Positions 8,453 through 17,121 are shown, counted from the stretch's first letter. The stretch is DNA of 64,000 nt from Streptomyces sp. NBC_01142 (GCF_026341125.1 NZ_JAPEOR010000002.1:310001-374000), one strand, 5' to 3'. Notes: generated by a model from the sequence alone, not told the origin. Numbers and translations are program-made.

Positions 8453-9721
8453 TCAGGCCTCGTTCGGCGGGCGGCCCGTCTCCCCCTTCGTCAGCAGCAG
8501 TTGCTGCACCTCCAGACAGCCGGCGCGGAAGCCCGCCTCGAAGTGGGCGAGACAGAAGGTCCACATACGGCGGAAGGCCTCGTCGTAGCCGAGGGCGGCG
8601 ACCTCGTTGGCGCGTCCGGTGAAGCGTTCGCGCCACAGGCGAAGCGTCTCGGCGTAGTGCAGGCCGAAGCCGTCCCGCTCGGCAACCCGCAGTGCGGTGC
8701 ATCCGGCGACGATCTGATCGATCCTCTCGGTCGACGGCAGCATCCCGCCGGGGAAGAGGTACTTCCGGCTCCAGGCGGAGGTGGCGTGGGAGGCCGGCAG
8801 CCTCGTGTGCGGCACGGTCACCGCCTGGAGAGCGATCCGTCCGCCGGGCGCGAGCAGCCGGTCGAGCGACATGAAGTACTCCGGCCAGTGCTCCTCACCG
8901 ACGGCCTCGGCCGCCTCCACGCTGACGATCGCGTCGAAACTGCCCAGCACCTTGCGGTAGTCGCGCAGCAGAACGGTCACCCGGCCCTCCAGGCCCGCGG
9001 CGCGGACGCGCTGCCGGGCCAGCGCCTGCTGCTCGCGCGAGGGGGTGACGGTCAGTACGCGCGCGCCGCGCTGCGCCGCACGGATCGCCGACTCTCCCCA
9101 GCCGGTGCCGAGTTCCAGCAGCTGGGTGCCCGGTCCGACCTGCGCGAGATCGAGCAGCCGGTCTATCTTGCGCTGCTGCGCGGCGGGCAGGAGGTGCTGC
9201 TCCGCGGGGAAGCCGCGAAAGAGGGCGGAGGAGTACGAAAGGGTCTCGTCGAGGAAGAGCGCGAACAGCTCGTTCGACAGGTCGCGCGAGCCTTCGGCGG
9301 TGTTGCGGTACGCGGCCGGACGGCGCGGCGAACTGGTCGCCCTGCCCCCGCCCAGCCGCTGGAGCGGCTCGGGTACGAGGGCGGGGTCGTGCTCGGCGAG
9401 CACGGTCAGCACGCCGACGAGGTCGCGGGCCTCCCATTCGCCCGCCAGGTAGGACTCGCCGAAGCCGATGAGGCCCTCGGCGCCGATGCGCCGGAAGAAG
9501 GCGTGCGGATCGCGCACCTCCATGAGGGGCCCGCCCAGGCCGATCGGCTCCCTGCCGGCGAGTCGCACCCGCAGTGGAAGCCGGCGAAGCGCGCGCCGGA
9601 CGCACCGTTCGATGACGGCCGCCCGCAGCGGGGAGGTCCGGGGCAGGTGGGTCACCTCGGGCCGGTTCCGTGCGGCAACGGACGCGGCTCGCGAGGACGC
9701 GGGGGACACGGACACGATCAC
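8453..9721 (-). CDS. Cyclopropane-fatty-acyl-phospholipid synthase family methyltransferase
   Basis: SAM-dependent methyltransferase of the CfaS family, 422 aa, likely acting on unsaturated acyl chains of membrane lipids. The N-terminal lipid-facing domain (residues 40-150, FGESYLAGEWEARDL) is followed by the SAM domain with LLELGTGWGES near 200, VSVEAAEAVGEEHW and a C-terminal GFGLHYAETLRLWRERF segment. GTG at 9721 has AGGAGG 7 bases upstream and overlaps the stop of a 59-aa ORF. Members of this family often sit next to SigK/RskA-type genes, which fits the shared promoter motif. Substrate is not shown by the sequence. Confidence 0.92.
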   Translation of the reverse strand: MIVSVSPASSRAASVAARNRPEVTHLPRTSPLRAAVIERCVRRALRRLPLRVRLAGREPIGLGGPLMEVRDPHAFFRRIGAEGLIGFGESYLAGEWEARDLVGVLTVLAEHDPALVPEPLQRLGGGRATSSPRRPAAYRNTAEGSRDLSNELFALFLDETLSYSSALFRGFPAEQHLLPAAQQRKIDRLLDLAQVGPGTQLLELGTGWGESAIRAAQRGARVLTVTPSREQQALARQRVRAAGLEGRVTVLLRDYRKVLGSFDAIVSVEAAEAVGEEHWPEYFMSLDRLLAPGGRIALQAVTVPHTRLPASHATSAWSRKYLFPGGMLPSTERIDQIVAGCTALRVAERDGFGLHYAETLRLWRERFTGRANEVAALGYDEAFRRMWTFCLAHFEAGFRAGCLEVQQLLLTKGETGRPPNEA

Positions 9722-9897
9722 TTCACATCCTCCTGGGGCAGCTGACGGGGACGCAGACGGGGCGTAGGGGCGGACGGGGCCGCAGGAACAGTCCGCGCAG
9801 ACAGCGGCGGATGCCGTGGAACCGGATACCGGCGGACACCGCCGGCGTCGGCAGATGCGGGTGGCTGCGCGGCCGTAAGCCGCCGTTCCACTGTCAT
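9718..9897 (-). CDS. Small 59-aa ORF coupled to the methyltransferase (candidate)
   Basis: ATG at 9897 is preceded by GGAGGGAG (5-8 base spacing). The frame ends in TGA overlapping the GTG start of the methyltransferase (GTGA), a classic translational-coupling arrangement. The product, beginning MTVERRLTAAQPP, is Pro/Arg/Ala-rich with no hydrophobic segment and no family I recognise. The ECF-type promoter at 9943-9970 would start transcription about 40 bases upstream of its ATG. It may be a real small protein, or a leader peptide that sets up translation of the next gene. Confidence 0.45.
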   Translation of the reverse strand: MTVERRLTAAQPPASADAGGVRRYPVPRHPPLSARTVPAAPSAPTPRLRPRQLPQEDVK

Positions 9898-9942
9898 TCC
9901 CGCTCCCTCCGGGCCGGCTGGGTCACCGCGCCTCACTGGGCA

Positions 9943-9970
9943 ATTCGGTGCGACAGGGTGCCTGGATTGG
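9943..9970 (-). promoter_or_regulatory. Putative ECF (SigK-type) promoter for the small ORF/methyltransferase transcript
   Basis: Read on the minus strand: CCAATCC (9970-9964), 16-base spacer, CGAAT (9947-9943). Both elements and the spacing are identical to the motif before the sigma gene at 5626-5653. The transcript would begin near 9936. Confidence 0.7.
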
Positions 9971-10082
9971 TCGAAGGCGAGACTTTCGACGGACGCTGCC
10001 CCGAGGAGGGCAACGGAGTGCGGCCACACGCCGGGTGACGGCACGTCACGGCCCCGATCCAGGCCCCGTCACGGCTGCAATC

Positions 10083-10088
10083 TAGGCT
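10083..10088 (+). promoter_or_regulatory. -10 box TAGGCT of a leaderless promoter
   Basis: TAGGCT followed by six bases (GGCCGG) and the ATG at 10095, with no Shine-Dalgarno, predicts a transcript that starts at the start codon. Confidence 0.6.
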
Positions 10089-10094
10089 GGCCGG

Positions 10095-11018
10095 ATGCAC
10101 CCCATGGACCGCGTGACCGGTACCGTCGTCGGCTCGGCGGTGGGCGACGCCCTGGGAGCGCCCTTCGAGTTCCGCGAGCACGGCGTGTTCACCGCTCAAT
10201 TCCCGGACGGCGTCGGCGAGATGTGCGGGGGCGGCGGCTGGGACCCCGGCGAGGCCACCGACGACACACAGATGGCGGTGCTCGTCGGGGAGTCGCTGCT
10301 GGAGCGGGGCGGCCTGGACCTGCCGGACATCTTCGGGCGCTTCCGGCGCTGGGCGGCCGGCGAGCCGAAGGACATCGGCCTCCAGACGGAGGACGTCCTC
10401 ACCAACGGTCAGCCGTGGGACCTCGCCGCCGCGCTCCACTTCCAGGTGACCGGCCGTGCCGCGGGCAATGGCTCCCTGATGCGGGCAGCCACGTCGGCGG
10501 TCCACTTCGCTGGGGCGGGCCGCGAGGCCACGATGGCGGCCGCCCGCCGGATCGCAGCACTCACCCATGGCGACCGGGCGGCCTGGGAGGGCACGGCGGT
10601 CTTCCACGAACTGGTACGCGTGGCCCTGGAGGGCGGGGACCCGTGGGCCGCGGTGCCCTCCACGCTGGCGCATGTCGACGTGGACCACCGCGCCCGGTGG
10701 GCGACGGTCCTCGCGCCGGACTGGCATCCGGACGACGCGACGGAGTTCAACGGCGCGGTGTGGCCGTGCCTGGGATCGGCGCTGTGGGCGCTGCGTACGA
10801 CAGCTTCGTTCGAGGAATCCCTCGCGGCAGCGGTCGACCTGGGCGGCGACACGGACACGGTGGCGGCGGTCACCGGGGCGCTGGCGGGTGCGGTGTACGG
10901 GATCGGGGCAATCCCTCCGAGGTGGCTGCAGTCACTGCACGTACCGCTGCCGGGTTACGGGGACAGGGTGCTGCGCCTTCCTGAACTGACACGCCTGGCC
11001 GAGGCGTTGGCGCCCTGA
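10095..11018 (+). CDS. ADP-ribosylglycohydrolase family protein
   Basis: DraG/ARH-type hydrolase, 307 aa, that removes ADP-ribose from proteins or small molecules using two Mg ions. Metal-site motifs are visible: GDALGAPFEF near residue 18, TDDTQMA near 55 and DLGGDTDTVAAVTGALAGA near 250. ATG 10095 fits the leaderless promoter; ATG 10104 is an alternative. It stands alone between divergent and convergent neighbours. The target cannot be told from context, as no ADP-ribosyltransferase is nearby. Confidence 0.92.
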   Translation: MHPMDRVTGTVVGSAVGDALGAPFEFREHGVFTAQFPDGVGEMCGGGGWDPGEATDDTQMAVLVGESLLERGGLDLPDIFGRFRRWAAGEPKDIGLQTEDVLTNGQPWDLAAALHFQVTGRAAGNGSLMRAATSAVHFAGAGREATMAAARRIAALTHGDRAAWEGTAVFHELVRVALEGGDPWAAVPSTLAHVDVDHRARWATVLAPDWHPDDATEFNGAVWPCLGSALWALRTTASFEESLAAAVDLGGDTDTVAAVTGALAGAVYGIGAIPPRWLQSLHVPLPGYGDRVLRLPELTRLAEALAP

Positions 11019-11053
11019 CGGCTGCCCCGGCGGTCTTGCTCCCGCCCCGGCTC

Positions 11054-11707
11054 TCACCCTCCGGCGCTCACACTCCGGCGCTCACCCCCCACGATCCGCA
11101 GTGCCGCATCCGCCGTCGCCGCCGCGAACGCCTCCACCGCCCGCTCCGGGTCCGACCTGTGCACCAGGATCACGCCCTCGATCAGGCCGAACACCAGGTC
11201 CGTCCGGAGCACCAGCTCGCTCTCGTCCAGCACCCCGCCGGGGCCCGTGGCCGCCAGCAGCTGCCCGTACGCGTCCTTCAGCTCGGCCCGCACCCGGCGG
11301 AAACCCTCGAACCGTTCCCCCCGTACCTCGGGGAGCAGATACAGCGCGCCCAGATTGTGCGGCCCCCCGCACAGCAGCTCCACGTCCGAGCGGCACAGTT
11401 CCCACAGGCGCTCATCCGCCGGGCGCGCACCGTCCGCGAGCAGCTTCCGCGCGAGGGCCAGGGACGGGGTGACCGTCGACTCGAGGAGCTCGGCGAGCAG
11501 GTCCTCCTTGCCCCCGAAGTAGTGGTACATCGTCGCCTGGCGCATTCCCGCGCTCTCGGCGACCACGCGGGTCGTGGTCGCCGCATACCCGTACTCGGTG
11601 AACAACTCGGCCGCCGCGGCCAGGAGTTCGTCCCGCGCGGACAGCCCGCTGTCCGGCCGCTGCTCGGCGCGCGGCCGCCCGACCCGTTTTCCCGTGGTGG
11701 TGCCCAT
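11054..11707 (-). CDS. TetR family transcriptional regulator
   Basis: Ligand-responsive repressor, 217 aa. The N-terminal helix-turn-helix runs over residues 25-75 (LFTEYGYAATTTRVVAESAGMRQATMYHYFGGKEDLL), with a divergent helical C-terminal ligand domain. ATG at 11707. It is transcribed divergently from the SnoaL-like gene. The 153-bp gap has a perfect 12-bp inverted repeat with one arm near each start codon, the likely operators. Ligand is unknown. Confidence 0.93.
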   Translation of the reverse strand: MGTTTGKRVGRPRAEQRPDSGLSARDELLAAAAELFTEYGYAATTTRVVAESAGMRQATMYHYFGGKEDLLAELLESTVTPSLALARKLLADGARPADERLWELCRSDVELLCGGPHNLGALYLLPEVRGERFEGFRRVRAELKDAYGQLLAATGPGGVLDESELVLRTDLVFGLIEGVILVHRSDPERAVEAFAAATADAALRIVGGERRSVSAGG

Positions 11708-11737
11708 GCGGCCGATCGTCGCACACACCGCCCGCCA

Positions 11738-11833
11738 CCCTCTCTTTTCGGCCAGGGCCGCTGCGGAACACCGACGGGTCTCGGCACCTGCGTGGACAGC
11801 TCTTCGCACCCGGCGGATGATGAAAAGAGAGGG
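11738..11833. promoter_or_regulatory. Paired 12-bp inverted sites in the TetR/SnoaL divergent promoter
   Basis: CCCTCTCTTTTC at 11738-11749 and its exact complement GAAAAGAGAGGG at 11822-11833. Each arm ends about 30 bases before the start codon of the gene it faces, so each promoter has the same sequence in the same orientation. Confidence 0.65.
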
Positions 11834-11860
11834 ATTATAGGGACGAAAGGTGTGATTCGC

Positions 11861-12256
11861 ATGGCTGAACACCCGGACTGCACCCTGGTACGGCAGGGTT
11901 ACGCAGCGTTCGGAGAGGGCGACATGGAGACTCTCGGCTCCATGATGACGGCGGACGTCGTCTATCACGTACCCGGAAGCAGCCCGATCTCCGGCCATCA
12001 CAAGGGCCGCGACGCCGTTGTCCAAGTGCTCCAGCGGTTCGGCGAGGAGACCAACGGCACCATGCAGGTCCAGCTCGAAGCCGTGCTCGCCGACGGGCGT
12101 GGGCACGTCATGTCCTTCCAGACGACCCGTGCCGACCGGGGCGACCATGGCATCGAGATCCGTCAGGGACTGTTCTTCACGATCGTCGGCGGAAAGATCA
12201 CCGACATCGACGGGTGCACCGAGGACATCGACGAGGAGGACAGGTTCTGGGCCTGA
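11861..12256 (+). CDS. SnoaL-like/nuclear transport factor 2 fold protein
   Basis: Small alpha+beta barrel protein, 131 aa. The pattern is typical of SnoaL-like/DUF4440 ketosteroid-isomerase folds: VRQGYAAFGEGDMETLGSMMTADVVYHVPGSSPISGHHKGRDAV, then FFTIVGGKITDIDGCTEDID. ATG at 11861 with GAAAGG upstream. It is likely controlled by the divergent TetR protein. The fold covers isomerases, hydrolases and non-enzymes, so no reaction is assigned. Confidence 0.85.
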   Translation: MAEHPDCTLVRQGYAAFGEGDMETLGSMMTADVVYHVPGSSPISGHHKGRDAVVQVLQRFGEETNGTMQVQLEAVLADGRGHVMSFQTTRADRGDHGIEIRQGLFFTIVGGKITDIDGCTEDIDEEDRFWA

Positions 12257-12267
12257 CCCAGACGCCG

Positions 12268-12306
12268 AGGCCCCGTTCACCACCCGACGGATGAGGAACG
12301 GGGCCT
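12268..12306. terminator. Bidirectional terminator between the SnoaL gene and helY
   Basis: AGGCCCCGTTC, 17-base loop, GAACGGGGCCT: a perfect 11-bp stem between two convergent genes. Confidence 0.85.
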
Positions 12307-12359
12307 TGCCACGCACCGCAGCTCGGCTCAGCGCGGCCCGGCTCAGCCCGCCGAGCCGC

Positions 12360-15188
12360 TCAGCCCACCGAGCTGTACGCCACCACACCCCGCAGCAACG
12401 CGTCGACCGCCTTGCGGGCGTTCTTCGCGACCGTACTGCCCTCCCGCGGCGCCGCCGCCGCGATCTGCCCGAGAACGTCGATCACCTGCTTGCTCCAGCG
12501 GACGAAGTCACCGGCAGGCATCTCCGCCTCGCGCAGCACCTCGTCCAGACCCTTGTCGGAGGCCCACTGATAGGCAGCCCAGGCGAAGCCGAGGTCGGGT
12601 TCGCGCTGTCCGACGCCCTCCGCCTGGTTGATCTTGAACTCTTCCTCCAGGGCATCGAGCCGGCCCCAGATGTGCACCATCTCGCCCAGCGCGGCCTTCG
12701 CCTTCCCCGCCGGGACCTTGGGCGCCACCGCGTCGTCCGACTGCCGCGCCTCGTACACCAACGCCGAGACACACGAGGCCAGTTCGGCCGGGCTGAGCCC
12801 CTCCCACACCCCGTCCCGCAGGCATTCGCTGGCCAGCAGATCCAGCTCGCCGTAGAGCCGCGCGAGCCGCTTGCCGTGTTCGGTGACCTCGTCGCCGCGC
12901 AGATAGTCCATCTCGGTCAGCAGCGCCACGATCCGGTCGAAGGTACGGGCGATGGTGTTCGTCCGGCCCTCGATACGCCGCTCCAGCTGCTGGGTGTCGC
13001 GCTCCAGCCGGTGGTAACGCTCCGCCCACCGCGCGTGGTCCTCACGCTCGTCGCAGCCGTGGCAGGGATGCGCGCGCAGCTCCGTCCGCAGCCGGGCGAT
13101 CTCCCGGTCGTCGGCGGCCGCGGCCCGCTGCTTGCGGTGCCGCTCGGGCTCGATGTGCCCCGCCTTGGTCCGCAGCGCGGACGCCAGATCCCGCCGTGAC
13201 TGCGGCGAGCGCGGATTGAAGGACTTCGGGATCCGCATCCGCTCCAGTGCCTCGACCGGCACCGGGAAGTCCATTGATGCCAGCCTCTTGACCTGCCGCT
13301 CGGCGGTCAGGACGAGCGGCCGCGGACCGTCGTGGTGCTCGAAGCCGCGGTGTCCGTTGGTGCGTCCCGCCGGGATCCCCGGGTCGAGCACCAGCGCAAG
13401 ACCCGCGAACTTGCCCGTCGGGACATGGATGACATCGCCCGGCTTCAGCTTCTCCAGCGAGGAGGCCGCGGCTGCCCGCCGCTGTGCGACGCCCTGCTTG
13501 GCCAGTTCCGTCTCGCGGTCCTTGAGCTCGCGGCGCAGCCGCGCGTACTCCTCGAAGTCCCCCAAGTGGCAGGTCATGCCCTCGCGGTAGCCCTCGAGCC
13601 CCTCTTCGTTCTTCTGTACCTGACGGGAGATGCCGACGACCGACTTGTCCGCCTGGAACTGCGCGAAGGACGTCTCGAGCAGCTCGCGCGAGCGGTGCCG
13701 CCCGAACTGCTGCACCAGATTGACCGCCATGTTGTACGAGGGTCTGAAGCTGGAGCGCAGGGGGTACGTCCGCGTGCCGGCCAGGCCCGCGAGCGCGCTC
13801 GGGTCCATGGCTCGCTGCCACAGCACCACCGCATGGCCCTCGACGTCGATGCCACGCCGCCCGGCCCGGCCGGTGAGCTGGGTGTACTCACCGGGGGTGA
13901 TGTCGGCGTGCTGCTCGCCGTTCCACTTGACGAGCTTCTCCAACACCACCGAGCGCGCAGGCATGTTGATGCCGAGCGCCAGCGTCTCGGTCGCGAACAC
14001 CGCCTTCACCAGGCCGCGTACGAAGAGCTCCTCGACGACCTCCTTGAAGGTCGGCAGCATGCCGGCGTGGTGCGCGGCGATGCCCCGCTCAAGGCCTTCC
14101 AACCACTCGTAGTAGCCCAGGACATGAAGGTCCTCACCGGGGATGGCGGCGGTCCGCTCCTCGACGATCCGGCGCACTTTCAGGCGCGCCTCGTCGGCGT
14201 TGAGCCGCAGCCCGGCATGCATGCACTGCTGTACGGCGGCTTCGCAGCCCGCCCGGCTGAAGATGAAGGTGATCGCGGGCAGCAGACCTTCCGCGTCGAG
14301 CCGCTCGATGACCTCGGGGCGCCCGGGCGTCCAGATCCGGCTGCGTTGGCGCCGCTCCCGCTCGCGGTCCGCCTCGCGCACCATCTTGCCGCGCCGCCGG
14401 TCGCGGGGGTTGTACCCCCGCTGGTTCTCCATCCGCGCCAGGCGGACGAGATCGGGGTTGACCTCGCGCCTGCCCGCGCCGCGGCCGCCGTGGTCGGTCT
14501 CCTCCTCGAAGAGGTCGTACATCCGGCGGCCGGCCATGACGTGCTGCCACAGCGGCACCGGCCGGTGCTCGGAGACGATCACTTCGGTGTCGCCGCGGAC
14601 GGTGTCCAGCCAGTCGCCGAACTCCTCGGCGTTCGACACGGTCGCCGACAGCGACACCAGAGTCACCGACTCCGGGAGGTGAATGATCACTTCCTCCCAC
14701 ACGGCGCCGCGGAAGCGGTCGGAGAGGTAGTGCACCTCGTCCATCACCACATAGCCGAGGCCGAGCAGCGACTGCGATCCCGCGTACAGCATGTTCCGCA
14801 GGACCTCGGTGGTCATGACGACCACCGGCGCATCGGAGTTGACGCTGTTGTCCCCGGTGAGCAGGCCGACCTTGTCCGCGCCGTAACGCCGGGCCAGGTC
14901 GGCGTACTTCTGGTTGGACAGCGCCTTGATGGGCGTGGTGTAGAAGCATTTGCGGCCCTGCTGAAGGGCCAGGTGGACTGCGAATTCGCCGACGATGGTC
15001 TTACCGGAGCCGGTGGGCGCAGCCACGAGCACGCCCTTGCCGGCTTCCAGGGCCTGACAGGCTTCGATCTGGAACGGGTCCAGATCGAATTCGTACAGCG
15101 CGCGGAAGGGGGCCAGCGCAGTGGCCTCCTCGGCGCTGCGGATACGGGCAGCGGCGTAGCGCTCAGCGGGTGAGAGGTCCTCGGTCAT
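12360..15188 (-). CDS. helY: DEAD/DEAH-box RNA helicase, Ski2/Mtr4-like (HelY)
   Basis: ATP-dependent helicase of the Ski2-like superfamily 2, 942 aa. It has Walker A APTGSGKT near residue 50, DEVH box (VVMDEVHYLSD) near 150, SATVSN motif III, QLTGRAGRRGID motif VI near 440, and a C-terminal DSHCT domain (residues 770-940). ATG 15188 (MTEDLSPAERY) matches family N termini; the frame is open further upstream. TAGGCT lies 10 bases before it, so the leader is very short or absent. It is the last gene of the tat/paf run. Substrate RNA or DNA is not known from sequence. Confidence 0.94.
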   Translation of the reverse strand: MTEDLSPAERYAAARIRSAEEATALAPFRALYEFDLDPFQIEACQALEAGKGVLVAAPTGSGKTIVGEFAVHLALQQGRKCFYTTPIKALSNQKYADLARRYGADKVGLLTGDNSVNSDAPVVVMTTEVLRNMLYAGSQSLLGLGYVVMDEVHYLSDRFRGAVWEEVIIHLPESVTLVSLSATVSNAEEFGDWLDTVRGDTEVIVSEHRPVPLWQHVMAGRRMYDLFEEETDHGGRGAGRREVNPDLVRLARMENQRGYNPRDRRRGKMVREADRERERRQRSRIWTPGRPEVIERLDAEGLLPAITFIFSRAGCEAAVQQCMHAGLRLNADEARLKVRRIVEERTAAIPGEDLHVLGYYEWLEGLERGIAAHHAGMLPTFKEVVEELFVRGLVKAVFATETLALGINMPARSVVLEKLVKWNGEQHADITPGEYTQLTGRAGRRGIDVEGHAVVLWQRAMDPSALAGLAGTRTYPLRSSFRPSYNMAVNLVQQFGRHRSRELLETSFAQFQADKSVVGISRQVQKNEEGLEGYREGMTCHLGDFEEYARLRRELKDRETELAKQGVAQRRAAAASSLEKLKPGDVIHVPTGKFAGLALVLDPGIPAGRTNGHRGFEHHDGPRPLVLTAERQVKRLASMDFPVPVEALERMRIPKSFNPRSPQSRRDLASALRTKAGHIEPERHRKQRAAAADDREIARLRTELRAHPCHGCDEREDHARWAERYHRLERDTQQLERRIEGRTNTIARTFDRIVALLTEMDYLRGDEVTEHGKRLARLYGELDLLASECLRDGVWEGLSPAELASCVSALVYEARQSDDAVAPKVPAGKAKAALGEMVHIWGRLDALEEEFKINQAEGVGQREPDLGFAWAAYQWASDKGLDEVLREAEMPAGDFVRWSKQVIDVLGQIAAAAPREGSTVAKNARKAVDALLRGVVAYSSVG

Positions 15189-15198
15189 CTTGTTGATG

Positions 15199-15204
15199 AG
15201 CCTA
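15199..15204 (-). promoter_or_regulatory. -10 box TAGGCT upstream of helY
   Basis: TAGGCT on the minus strand, ten bases before the helY ATG, predicts a leader of about four bases. Two tandem 12-bp repeats (CCGGGGCAAGCA on the plus strand) lie just upstream at 15241-15264. Confidence 0.5.
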
Positions 15205-15346
15205 CCCGCCACCACTGACAGCGAGCCGATCTTTAATTGACCGGGGCAAGCACCGGGGCAAGCACCAGGGGCGAGCCGTCCGAGCACCCGTACGGCGCCC
15301 GGAACACACTCGGGCGGTCAGCGGCAGCGTCCGTGCCTCGGCCGCG

Positions 15347-15399
15347 TCCGGCGGCGGGACCGATCAGAAGGACGATCGCGCCGGTCAGCCGCCGCCGGA
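15347..15399 (-). terminator. Hairpin downstream of tatC
   Basis: TCCGGCGGC with GGACCG pairs with CGGTC and CCGCCGCCGGA across a loop of about 18 bases, 11 bases past the tatC stop. Confidence 0.65.
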
Positions 15400-15409
15400 C
15401 CCTGCAAGG

Positions 15410-16363
15410 TCAGGTGATGTCGTCGTAACCGTTGAGCCGGTTCGCCGGCGCACCGTCCGCGTCACCACTGGCCTGCTCGGGCAGTGCCCGGCTGGCGGGC
15501 ACGGACTCGATCTCGCCGAGGGCCTCAGGAGAGAGGTCGATCTCGGAGGCCTCGTCGTCGTCGAGCTCGGCGTCCGGATTGTTCCGAGCGCGGCGCCTGT
15601 CGTTGAGGATCGAGAAGCCGACCGCCATGAAGTAGAGCAGGATGATCGGTCCGGCGAGCGCGATCATGCCCACGGGGTCGGTGGAGGGCGTGGCGATCGC
15701 ACCGAAGACGAAGATCCCCATGACGACGCCCCGCCACCAGCCGGCCATCCGGCGCCCGGTGACCACACCGGCGGCATTCAGCATGATCAGCAGGAGCGGC
15801 AGTTCGAAGGAGAAGCCGAAGATCAGCACCATCCGGACGGCGAAGTCCAGAATCTTGTCGACCTCGAGGAAGTTCGCGGCTGTGTCCGGGGTGATGCTCA
15901 GCAGCACCTTCATGCTGACCGGCATGACCAGGAAGGCGAGGTAGGCGCCGGCCGCGAAGAGGGGAACGGCGGCGGCGGCGAAGTAGTACGTGTACTTCTT
16001 CTCGTTCCGGTGCAGACCCGGGGCGACGAACGCCCACAGCTGGTACAGCCAGACCGGGCAGGACGCGATGATGCCCGCCATCAGCACCACCTTCACCGTG
16101 GTGGTGAAGGGCGACAGCAGGTCGGTGTAGACGATGGTGGCGCACTTGCCGCCGGTCTCGAGCACTCCCTTTTCGCAGGCGGTGACCGGCGAGGCCAGGA
16201 GGTGCATCAGCTCCTGGCTGTAGAACGCGGCCACGACCGATGTGATCGTGATCGCCAGCATCGCCTTCGCAAGCCGGTTGCGCAGCTCACGCAGATGGTC
16301 CGCGAGCGGCATCCGCCCCTCGGGGTCCTTCTCCTTCTGATTCGAGCGGGCAGGCTTGAGCAA
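15410..16363 (-). CDS. tatC: Sec-independent (twin-arginine) translocase subunit TatC
   Basis: Polytopic membrane protein that binds the twin-arginine signal peptide, 317 aa. Six hydrophobic spans are visible between residues 30 and 250. The family signatures MPLADHLRELRNRLAKA near residue 18, SPFTTTVKV and the FGFSFELPLLLIMLN span are intact. The cytoplasmic tail from about 255 is acidic, as in other actinobacterial TatC. TTG start at 16363 preceded by GAGGA. It lies 47 bases after tatA. A tatB gene is not present here. A Tat-type signal is seen in the protein at 60.2-61.2 kb. Confidence 0.96.
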   Translation of the reverse strand: MLKPARSNQKEKDPEGRMPLADHLRELRNRLAKAMLAITITSVVAAFYSQELMHLLASPVTACEKGVLETGGKCATIVYTDLLSPFTTTVKVVLMAGIIASCPVWLYQLWAFVAPGLHRNEKKYTYYFAAAAVPLFAAGAYLAFLVMPVSMKVLLSITPDTAANFLEVDKILDFAVRMVLIFGFSFELPLLLIMLNAAGVVTGRRMAGWWRGVVMGIFVFGAIATPSTDPVGMIALAGPIILLYFMAVGFSILNDRRRARNNPDAELDDDEASEIDLSPEALGEIESVPASRALPEQASGDADGAPANRLNGYDDIT

Positions 16364-16410
16364 CCCACGTCCTCATCTCGTGCGGCAGGCCGCTACCGGC
16401 GGCCTTGGGG

Positions 16411-16704
16411 TCAGCGCTGGGGGGTGGTGTCGGTGGGCTCGTTCACGGGGCGAGCGCTCGTCACATCGCCGGGCGACGCCTGGATCGTACGAGGGGCGGC
16501 CTGACCCTGGGCCGGGTCCTTCGGCGGGTCGGCCGGGGTGGCAGCCGGCTGGCCCTCCGTCTTCATCGCCTTGGCTTCGCTCTTCAGGATCCGGGCCGAC
16601 TTGCCCAGCGAACGGGCCATCTCGGGAAGCTTCTTGGCTCCGAACAGCAAGACGACGACGAGCAGGATGAGAATGATCTCGGTGGGGCCGATCTGTCGGA
16701 ACAT
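16411..16704 (-). CDS. tatA: Sec-independent translocase subunit TatA
   Basis: Pore-forming Tat component, 97 aa. One N-terminal membrane helix (residues 7-22, PTEIILILLVVVLLFG) is followed by the hinge and amphipathic helix GAKKLPEMARSLGKSARI, then a Pro/Ala/Gln-rich soluble tail. ATG at 16704. Upstream of tatC in one operon. Confidence 0.95.
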   Translation of the reverse strand: MFRQIGPTEIILILLVVVLLFGAKKLPEMARSLGKSARILKSEAKAMKTEGQPAATPADPPKDPAQGQAAPRTIQASPGDVTSARPVNEPTDTTPQR

Positions 16705-16917
16705 AACTGGTGTCTACCTTCTCACCGAGGCGGCATGGGGCTGAGCTGCTGATCGCGGTGGACTGGTGTCCGAACCACGACCGGCTGCGATCGTAACTCT
16801 CACGGGTAAACGCAGGGCAATCCCCGTGCGTACTCCCGTTGCGGCCGGCGCCTCATTGCCTGTTGCCGCCATTCTCAGCGTACCGCCCGGATCAGCGGCA
16901 CATCAGGGTGCACCCGG

Positions 16918-17115
16918 CTACCGCAAGGCTTCGCCGGTGCGGGCCAGAGCGGTCGCCGCCTTCTCCAGATCCTCCGCGGCACGGTTGATCCGCTCCGTTG
17001 TGCGGACCACCTGACGGCCCAGGCGCTGGGCCTCGATGAAGACCCGTATGCCGAGAATGCCGAGTACGGCGATCCCGAGAAATCCCAGGGCGATGGCGAG
17101 CATGGGCCAGAACAT
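16918..17115 (-). CDS. Small single-pass membrane protein (hypothetical)
   Basis: 65 aa. One N-terminal transmembrane helix (residues 3-26, WPMLAIALGFLGIAVLGILGIRVF) is followed by a charged helix with heptad-like spacing (RLGRQVVRTTERINRAAEDLEKAATALART), suggesting a membrane-tethered coiled coil of DUF948 type. It lies 213 bases upstream of tatA on the same strand. It appears leaderless, with TAGGCT six bases before ATG. Function unknown. Confidence 0.8.
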   Translation of the reverse strand: MFWPMLAIALGFLGIAVLGILGIRVFIEAQRLGRQVVRTTERINRAAEDLEKAATALARTGEALR

Positions 17116-17121
17116 GCGCTG

